Of a DNA stretch of 64,000 bases, positions 55,736-64,000 are shown piece after piece. Origin of the DNA: Nectonema munidae (lineage: Eukaryota; Nematomorpha; Nectonematoida; Nectonematidae); NCBI GenBank assembly GCA_030549495.1, contig JAUIRK010000235.1, positions 558,001 to 622,000 of the forward strand. Reading direction: 5' to 3'. Numbering within the stretch: position 1 is the stretch's first letter; every line of letters begins with the position of its first letter. The notes beneath the pieces are model-generated. The model saw nothing but the letters and a program-made list of their open reading frames with translations, had not been told where the DNA came from and searched no databases. The position numbers were made by a program, and so were the translations under genes.

Positions 55736-57180
55736 ATTGAGGGGCGTAAAGCGTATTGAGTCAATTGTAGTCAGACTGTGGATTGTTGGAAATCACTGGA
55801 GCGTAACTTATCCATAGATTGACTGTTATGCTAAAAAACTTTATATATACAAATAGTTTACTTTTAAATTAATTTTACAATCAGAGATCATTTAAAAATT
55901 ATATGTAACTAATATATCAAAAGTATATATCGAAAGAAATTTTTTAGAGTAAAATAATTTCAATGTTCTTTGGAATTATGAGTTCTCAGTTTCTCGGTAT
56001 TTATAATATAAAAGTGCCATAAACTCTGAAAAACATAAATCTAATTAAAAATTAGCTGCTCGAAAATCAAGTTAAAATTTTTTTTCAAAAATATCAAATT
56101 GAATCTTTGTCATTGCCCTTTAACCCTATTCGTGACCTGCTATTTTCATTTCCGCAGTGACTATTGAATATTTTTACAAAATCTCACGTGAAGCCACTAA
56201 ATAATTGATTGTGAATCTGATGGTGTCAATCAAACCTGTCAATCAATGTCAAATATATAAACTTGAAAATATGTTATAAATTCAACATTTTTAGGGATAA
56301 TTTAAGATAAATTAAGGAATAATTGGACATTCCTTTAAAAGCACGACTATGTAATGCATTTCTTTTTTTAAGTTAATCTGTATTGTGAATTTGATGTGGA
56401 GTTAAATTTTCATCATAAACTGAACTGTTAAATTCTTGAAGAAAAATTTATTGTTAAATCTTGATGAAACTTTGTGCCCTGCTCTCCTATCTACCATTTT
56501 ACCAGATATTCGCTTTCTCACGGCTGAAACCGTTATATTAGAACGTGATCCAATTCTGAATTTTTACAAGACTTCATTGTTTTTCTTTCACTCATTGTTT
56601 TTTGTGCTATCAGTAAAAACTTACATAATTCTTTTTTTCCTTTTTTTGTCACATACAGTTGATTTTCCAACCTTATAAGTTTCGCATCATTTTCCAACAC
56701 TCACACCACTTTCACTTTTGTCAAAATTTCTACTTTATCTTTTAAACTTAGTGTAACATATGTTTGTGTATGCTTTCTTTTTTAGAACTTTGTGAACTCA
56801 TTTCATTTTTAATCTAAAAATAAAAAACTTTTAATATTCAATAAATCTCACCATTTTTTTTAAATTTTTTTCAAAAAATAAGGTTGAAAAGTTATTTGAA
56901 AATAAGAATTTAATTTTATTGAAAAGTTAAATTTTTCAACTGTTTTTTGAGTTCATTTCAAAAATTACTTATCCATTTTACCGAATAATGATTTCCAAAT
57001 ATATAAATTTCCTAATTAACAAAGGTCCGAATTAGTGATTTTCATTTCAACATTTAGAGTTACCTTACATATTAAAGAAAGAGAAAATAAAAAAATAACA
57101 TAAAAACTCCATATTTGTTTTAGTATGACAAAAATCTTTTAGTGAAAAATAGTCTGAAAATTTCCATAAAACTCTAGCGA
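55736..57180. other. AT-rich non-coding stretch
   Basis: Nothing recognised. Confidence 0.4.
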
Positions 57181-57182
57181 TT

Positions 57183-58150
57183 TTTCTTGGTCTTTGACAC
57201 CTGGATGTTCAAATGAAATATTTCTAATATTTGAGAAAATGGTTTGCCATATTTTAAAGATAGAGGTTCCAATTGAATAATGGTGGCATCTGGAGCAACA
57301 AGAGGCCTATCCAAAACACGTAAACTTTCATCTGAAGATTCAGCATCCTCAAATAAATATGTTCCGATTTAAGAATCATCAGAGTTTGTATTCGAATAAA
57401 TGCTTGACGCAGAATAAAATAAACAATTCTAAGATGAAGACATATTGATTGGAAAAAGTAATATTTTTCCAATAAAAATGAGCGGAATACGCTTTTCATA
57501 AGAAAGAAATATGTTTCAATTTTTTTCAAAGAAAATTTTTTTTCAAGTTTGAAAAAGTTTCAATTCCAAATAATTTCCAAACTAACCATGAAATCATGCA
57601 CCCAAATAAATTATGCATATAAGAAGCCTCTCTATAGTGATATAAAGAGGACTATGAAATATCGTTAAGCATTTTTGTATGTTGCTCAAAAACAATTACA
57701 CTAGAATCAAGTGTAAAAGATTCTAGCGACCACTTCTGATACCTTTAAATAGTATGCTTATAGTCGCATTAATGAAAAAATGAACTTATTTTTGTTTTGA
57801 GCTCTTGCAAAAGCTACCCAAGCGTTTGCTAAATGATTGTAACAGAAGTTATTCACGCTTTCAGACATTTTTAAAACTTCTTGTGCGTAACAATCTTTTT
57901 TCTCTTAACTTTTATCTTCAACATCAGAAAATTTTAAAAATACATTCCGAAGGATAGATGCGATCCTTTCTTCCCATCCTTCTAGTCTTCTAATTCTTCG
58001 GATGTGGATAAATCTTGATCAATTTTTATATGTGATTGTTTTAACATTGATCCATCAAATTTGCACTTTTCAGCTATTTTTGCAATAAGTTGTTTTAGTA
58101 AAACTTCGTTGCGTTTTTCATTCAAATCACTTTCTGTATTTTGACATTAA
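57183..58150 (-). other. Possible degraded coding region
   Basis: On the minus strand the words ESDLNEKRNEVLLKQLIAKI and AEKCKFDGSMLKQSHIKID (about 58025-58140), then GTYLFEDAESSDESLRVLD and APDATIIQLEPLSLKYGK (about 57230-57355), look protein-like but are separated by stops. I cannot assign them. A decayed transposon or host pseudogene is possible. Confidence 0.2.
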
Positions 58151-60700
58151 AAAGTGGAATTCGCGAAACAGTTTGTGATTATTTATGGTTTGAATTTTGA
58201 AACGCCTTCTGCTCTCTTATTTTGAAATGACTTGAACTTTAACATACTGAAGTTGTACACGAAAAAACAAAAGCTTTACATTGCACAATTTAAGATCTTT
58301 AGAATGTGAAGGAGTATAATCTTAAAATAGTAATAACTGCGATTTTGTTTCATCATACAGCTCTTACAAATGAATATCAACTCTTTAAACACTTGGGAAG
58401 TCATCCATTTTAAAGACAACAAAATGGTAGTTTATCTAAATTTAGATTTTTTAAAAGAGCGTGGTTCCTTTCAATTGCCAAAAATAACCAGTTTAAAACT
58501 CACGCCATTTGTTAACACAAATAGTTAGGGCTAAACAATTTTTTGATTCCAGTACATTCTTCTCCACAAATTGGAAATATTTAATCCTGAAAATATCCTA
58601 CATCTCATCCAAATTAAATATATCACAATTGCTGTAATTTTTAGTGAGCTCTGTAATTTTGACTTCCAGTCTAACAATTTCTCTCAGCATGTTCTGAATA
58701 GTATTGAATGTCGTTGTTTGAATCGATCTCTACAACCATATGAAGCTAAAATTAGTTTTTTTAAATTGAGAACAAAAAAGTTCTTTTACTTGGGACCTTA
58801 AATACGAAGGTTCATACTACGTGCTATTTGAAACCCCTCCCAAGAAGATGTGTCAACATCATCAAAAATTTAGTAAGTAAGATTTTTTCTAAGCTTAATT
58901 TTTAAAATGGCTATTTTTTTATTTGAAACTTTCAAAAAGAAATAGACTAATCTATATTTTTTGTAACAATGGGAAAAAAATCTGTATGTCTTTGTGAAGT
59001 CTGTATGTAGAAAACGAATGAAATGATAAAGTGTGACCATTGCAAAAAATGACTGTGCTTTAATTGCCAGCATTTTAACTCAAATTTATTCACGACTATT
59101 GATAGTTATAGCTTGGGGGAGTAAGATGGCATTGTATTTCGTGTAGGAATTCAGATGTTTCTACTTTAGATCTTCTTCTAAGAAAGGTAGAAGAGTTAAA
59201 GCAAAAAATTAATCAACAAGGGGCTCTTACTAATGGCCTATGCAAAAGAGTCACAAATTAATATGGATCATTTAGATTCTAAATCAAAAGAATTAGAAAG
59301 TCGAATCTTAAACTGAAAGTTAAAGATAATGATTAAATTTTACCTGTAGAAATAGAAAAAAACTTTATCTTTAGTATGTAGACACAATGGATAAACGTTT
59401 AATAAGAGCAATCTGCATTAGTTGACAAGTATTTTTAGAAGATATTTACAAACTTTCAGAATGCGTTTATAAAAATTTGACGCTCTAAACTTTTTCACGT
59501 AACCCCAGTCTCTCGTTTGCAATCTTTATGAACCGCGGAATCTTCGTTGGGAACCTCTGTTCTATTCCAGCAGTTAAAATAAAAAAGTAAAATATGACGT
59601 GCTTTTTCCATTGATGCTGCACGCAATTTTAATGCACCTACTACATATACTCGCATGCCATGCCATTTTATCGTGAAATAACGATGAAAATACAAAGAAG
59701 ATGTTGCGTGAAATGAGCGTTGATGCTTTTTGGCTGCGTCAATTATTATTATCCGCGATTTCCACATCTCCGCGCAGGTTCACGAAACCGATCAGGCGTG
59801 GATATGGAGCATGAGGGTTTGCTGTAGTGCAGTTGCGAAGTGAGAATGATAGGGAAGGAACCCGTAAAAAAATATAAAAATACCGATTCCTTTTTTTACG
59901 CAACCCTCCAACTTTAAACACTTTTTTGGAAAAATGTTTCTCTTGGACATGTGCATTCTTAATTACATCTTGCTTGCATGCCCAAAATATCATCATCAGA
60001 TCAGGACGTTACAATATAGCTTTAATATCAATAATGAAATGATGCTAGGTCTTCCTAGGGCAAATTAACACCAAGATTGTCAAATTATTCCCTTGCTATA
60101 GTAAAAAATTTATCTAAAAAATATTAAAATGAAAATTTCAAATAAAAAAGTAATTAGTAATCTATAAATTTTATGGAAAAAACACATATGTTTCTTTTTA
60201 TTGAAAAATGGATTGATAAAAAAATTATGATCACTGAAAAAAAAATTTGTATCTAATATAAGTATTTGAACATTGATTAGTAATAGGTATACTTACTAAT
60301 CAGATTAGTGCAGTTGTTCTTTGGATTAGTTAAAGAAAGTATTGAATTCTGTATTAGGTTAATAATAGCAAAGTTAACTGTGCTGTAGTAATGGAAAATT
60401 TTTTGTTACAAGTGTTTTCTAGTTTATTTTTTATCATTTCAGTTTATTTAGGAATATTTTTTGGTAATTTATGTAACACAAGTGAAAACAATATAACTAA
60501 TAATTATTTTTAACTTTTTACTAATTTTGTCTGTAAGTTAACTTTCAAACTAGTCTTTGACATATAAAAATTTTTTAATTAAAAAATAAAGATATTTAAT
60601 AATAATATATTGATTCTTCAACCAATCTCAAAGACGTTAATTGAAAAATAACGTTAACTGACCTAAACATGACGCTCAAATAATTACACACCAGCTTTCA
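58151..60700. other. AT-rich non-coding stretch with a less AT-rich patch
   Basis: 59490-60000 is noticeably less AT-rich (for example ACCGCGGAATCTTCG, CCGCGCAGGTTCACGAAACC) and holds two overlapping minus-strand frames with no known motif. It could be a promoter or 5' UTR region. The rest shows nothing. Confidence 0.35.
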
Positions 60701-60779
60701 ATTGCAATAAACTTCCGATAACTCGAAGTCAAATCACGGTCCCAGTCACAGCCGCATGTCACACATGTTCAATTCTTCC

Positions 60780-60917
60780 TTAACCCATTTACGACCAATG
60801 TTCCTATTTTGGAACATAAGTAATTTCATCTTCGTCTGCTTTTTTCAATGACTTTGAATATAAATCGTCTGCGTTTTTTTAGATATCGTCTGCTTTGCTT
60901 GGTCCTAAATGGGTTAA
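60780..60917. mobile_element. piggyBac-like MITE flanked by TTAA
   Basis: TTAA at 60780-60783 and 60914-60917 flank inverted ends CCCATTTACGACCAA and TTGGTCCTAAATGGG (one mismatch). An internal palindrome TGTTCCTATTTTGGAACA lies near the left end. TTAA targets and CCC-type ends are the piggyBac signature. The element is 130 bp without its targets and has no coding capacity. Confidence 0.7.
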
Positions 60918-61430
60918 CTCAGAGGCGAAATTTTGCTTAACTCGAACCAATTCATCTTCATTTTGATGTCAACTTATCTGCTTTGAACTTCGATAATTCG
61001 AAGTTAAACGTCAATTATTCCTAATAACATTTTTTTTATGCTCTGTGTGAATTGCAGTCCATCGTGTTGCTAAATATTTCAAATGGTTTGAATACCAAGT
61101 TTTAATGACAAATCAGTAGATGTGTGAATCGCGCATGTTTTCCTTTATTTCCTTGTAGAACATTTGCAGCAAACACAAATTGCTTTGATTTATTATGACA
61201 TGCATTACATTGTCTTTAAGTCGAGAAGCCCTCTGGGTTGACATTTTTTGTATATAGTCGTTCTTGTTCTTTTTATAAAATAAAATATATTCGAAATAAT
61301 ATTTAAGAAAAATGGTAACATTATTATTAATACAGGACACTGCAACCTCCTTTAACTCTAAATAATTTGATGCGTTCCCAGGACTTGGAGTTATCCGGAG
61401 TTTACATCATGTGTCTATGCACATTCCTTT
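60918..61430. other. Non-coding stretch with degenerate TTCGAAGTT repeats
   Basis: CGATAACTCGAAGTC (60716) and CGATAATTCGAAGTT (60990) flank the MITE as direct-like repeats, suggesting it sits inside an older repeat. Nothing else recognised. Confidence 0.35.
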
Positions 61431-63700
61431 GTATTGCAAAGGCTTCATCTGATGATGACGAAAGTGGGCGCAAATTAAGCTTTTGAAAACGAAATTTTGT
61501 GAATAAATTTCCTACTGTCCATCGTTACCTTCGCAGACTTTTCCCTTCGCTTTTCCTTTTGATTTATTACCAAAAAGTTTTTCTTTCGGGTTTTGGTCCA
61601 ATATCAAATTCTTCTTTACGCTCTTTTTTGCGGTTTTCTGCCTTAAGAGAAATTTTCGAAATTGGTTTTAAAAATGAAAGATTTTTTGCAAAGGAGTGAA
61701 ATCTGTAGAATATATTTAGGTTTCTTCGATTTCAAAAAAAAATAAAAATTTTTTTACCCCTGAAAAAATTAAATTTTCAAAAATTTGCTTTGGAAAATTT
61801 TAGACAAATTTTTAGTAGTAAATTTTAGTCTTTAAAGCATTTTGAAATAAGCCAAAATTGAAAAAAACAAGGCCCAAAAAAGAAAAAAATTAATTTTTGG
61901 CTCACTCTATGCTCTTCTTCGCTATCCTTCCATTTTCACTCCCTACCAGAGGGTTGTAACAAATCCGTTTAAACCGTCAATAAATTATATTACTTTTGAA
62001 TTTTTTTAATGAACAAAAATCAAAATACAAAAATTTATAAATTGAAATTTCAAATCAAGGGATAAAAAAATAAAAAATTGAAAAAAAAACAAAAAAAAGA
62101 AAATGGAGGTTTTTTGCACATAAATTTTACAATTTGACACCTCCTTGTGCCTCGGTTCAGGTCGCATCTTGATTGAACACCCCGCCCGAACTACTTTCCG
62201 CCGTCAATGCGGAGAAAAACCATAGTAAAAAAGAGGTTTTGTGGGTTTGAAATCGCTTTGTTGCCCTAGTTCTCTAGAATTATACCTAATTTTTGATAAA
62301 ATTTTTAAAATTTTCCCCTCCTGGCGAGGGCACCCGCTTGGGTATATCCTGTGTTGTGGCGCTATATCTAAATATTAGAAAGCCACGTCCTCGCCTACTG
62401 TCTTATAACTAGTAAAACTCGGCCTTCGATTAAAACTCCCCCCCTTTTGTTTTTTTAGGAATTGGCTCGGGTTTTCTTTTTTGTGTGTGTACCTCTCTTG
62501 GCTAGTAAGCTAAACGTTTAAATCTTTCTAGCTTTCGGTATATAAACCAAGTGTAAAATTGGATATATTTGCTCGTTTCACTTAAATTTAACGTAAAATT
62601 TAGGTTTTAAAATATACAACAAATCTACTTAGGTTTACTGTCCCACAATTGTCAATTTTTGGAAGCCCCCCGCTAAAGCGTGTAAAACGTCAAGTAAATA
62701 CCACCCCTGTGGGGTTGCACTTCACTAGACGCTTACAGTTTCTAGCTTGAAAATTCCCATCAATTATCCAAACTAATCGCTTCTAACATAAAGTGTTAGA
62801 ATCTAGGGCGCCACCCTTTAGCCCTTTAGGACCCCCCTTTCCATTGCGTCTATAGTTACCCAAGGGTGTCCAAATTTTGCTTTCAAAAAGTTATTATGAA
62901 ACCCAGCGCAGTGCGAAGCCTCTAGGGCTCTCAAAGATAAAATTTGTGAACCCTTCGCCAGTGCAGCATAAGAAAGGTCTCCTCTTGGAAAAGGGCAGTC
63001 GCTCTTGGTCTTTTGTTGTCCCAAAAAATTAGACAACCAAAATGGCAGCAATCCTTATAACAAACTTTTCAGCCCTTTCAAATCCAACCATGGGGCTCTT
63101 TCCTAGAATCATAGGTTTCTTATATCTCCATAAAGTTTATAGAAAATAAACTCTTGTAATTTCTCTTTTGGGTCCTTTATATGAGAAACCAAGTAAAAAC
63201 AATCAAATTTTATCTTCCTCAAGTTTTGCCATCGAGGTCCATGGACGAAGGTACCTACAGCAGGATACCTCTGAAGTGTTGCCCCAGAAGAACGGTTCCT
63301 CGGGCTTTAACCTTCGCAGGACACCTTTTACGCACACGAAGGACAGTAAAGAAAAAGCCTATACCTTTCTATAGAATATACTATTTACAAAATATTAACA
63401 ATTGAATGATGTTATGCTTTCCTTTATTTACGAGGGGTTGGGTAGGGGGTTTTAGTCCTCCCTTGTTCTATAACCAAATTAAATTCAATCTTGCTTATTC
63501 GTTGTTTTCTTGTTTTCCTGAAACTCTAGAAGTTTTTTTTTTTTGTACTTTTTATTATAAATTGTAAGTTTTGCAAGGGGTTTTTCCCCTTTTTTAAATT
63601 TTCTTATGTTCATGCTTTCCCCCTTTTTCTCCTTGTTTTGTTTGTTACCACTTTTAAGTTTTATCACTTTTCTTCTTTGCCTATCAAATGAATTTATGAA
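61431..63700. other. Stretch of unusual composition, no assignable gene
   Basis: From about 61.5 kb the sequence has many short homopolymer runs of all four bases (CCCCCC, GGGG, AAAAAA, TTTTTT) and GC-richer patches (CACCCCGCCCGAACTAC near 62179, GAAGCCCCCCGCTAAAGCG near 62664, GGGCGCCACCC near 62808). A plus-strand frame at 63168-63374 reads FAIEVHGRRYLQQDTSEVLP but belongs to no family I know. No rRNA, tRNA or transposon is recognised. Confidence 0.35.
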
Positions 63701-63739
63701 AATCAATGAACAAAAGGTTTTGCCAAATATAGTTTCAAA

Positions 63740-63812
63740 TAGGGGTGTGTGTGTGTTGTATGTGTGTATGTGTGTGTGAGAGGTTTGTGTGGAGAGAGAG
63801 GAGTGTGTGTTG
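63740..63812 (+). repeat. (GT)n microsatellite with GA interruption
   Basis: GTGTGTGTGTGTTGTATGTG followed by GTGTGTGTGAGAGG, GAGAGAGAGG and GTGTGTGTTG. Flanks are CT-rich. Nothing else recognised to the end of the window. Confidence 0.8.
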
Positions 63813-64000
63813 TTTTTCATATAATACTTACCCTATTTTTTTCTCTTTCTTTATTTCTTATCAGGTTATAAAATATTAAAACAATAAAGGCTTGTTTTCT
63901 TTTTTCTTCGTGCCTTCTATTGTTTTTTCTCATCTGTGATTTTCGACTAATTTTCGCTCAGTATCTGAAAATTACTATCGTCCACACTTAAATCAACTTT

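Noticed and set aside
62150-63400. Mitochondrial rRNA insertion or rRNA gene
   Set aside because: I looked for conserved rRNA core words on both strands; only a short CATCGAGGT match appeared, which is not enough.

Overview
This is an AT-rich animal nuclear genome window dominated by transposable elements, with only a few plausible host genes. The animal assignment rests on a seven-transmembrane receptor-like gene, a nuclear-encoded cytochrome c oxidase 6B-type protein with a splice acceptor in front of it, and the element types present: an RTE LINE, ZBED-type hAT, pogo/Tigger, Harbinger- and piggyBac-like MITEs, and tRNA-derived SINEs. The combination suggests an invertebrate. I cannot name the phylum from sequence alone.

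Layout. 0-7.4 kb: a decayed ZBED-type hAT (1.87-3.1 kb), two 3' LINE fragments, a 93-bp tandem array and an exact 214-bp tandem duplication. 8.1-9.2 kb: an apparently intronless GPCR-like gene with a poly(A) signal. 10.3-14.3 kb: a second ZBED-type hAT and a pogo-type transposase, both decayed and on the minus strand. 15.4-17.8 kb: SINE-like sequences, a COX6B-like gene on the minus strand and a dispersed repeat. 18.25-20.85 kb: a hAT-type element with a perfect 8-bp target duplication that has itself collected at least four smaller elements. 22.3-23.35 kb: a fossil Ty3/gypsy pol fragment. 26.2-26.7 kb: a likely host gene for an acidic protein I do not recognise.

27.36-38.5 kb: a repeat complex of two direct copies of a unit of about 3.1-3.4 kb, followed by an inverted partial copy that makes a long foldback. 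The second copy carries an RTE-type LINE with an open 990-codon reading frame, a 20-bp target duplication, a (GAA)n tail and a perfect 63-bp palindrome at its 5' end. 38.9-41.0 kb: a candidate exon and its inverted duplicate. 41-49.4 kb: mostly featureless AT-rich DNA.

49.39-51.91 kb: an end-to-end Tigger-type transposon, GC-rich and unlike its surroundings, disabled by one frameshift. 52-64 kb: AT-rich DNA with a SINE, a piggyBac-like MITE flanked by TTAA and, at 61.4-63.7 kb, a stretch of odd composition. The host genes show no sign of acting together; they are isolated genes in repeat-rich DNA.
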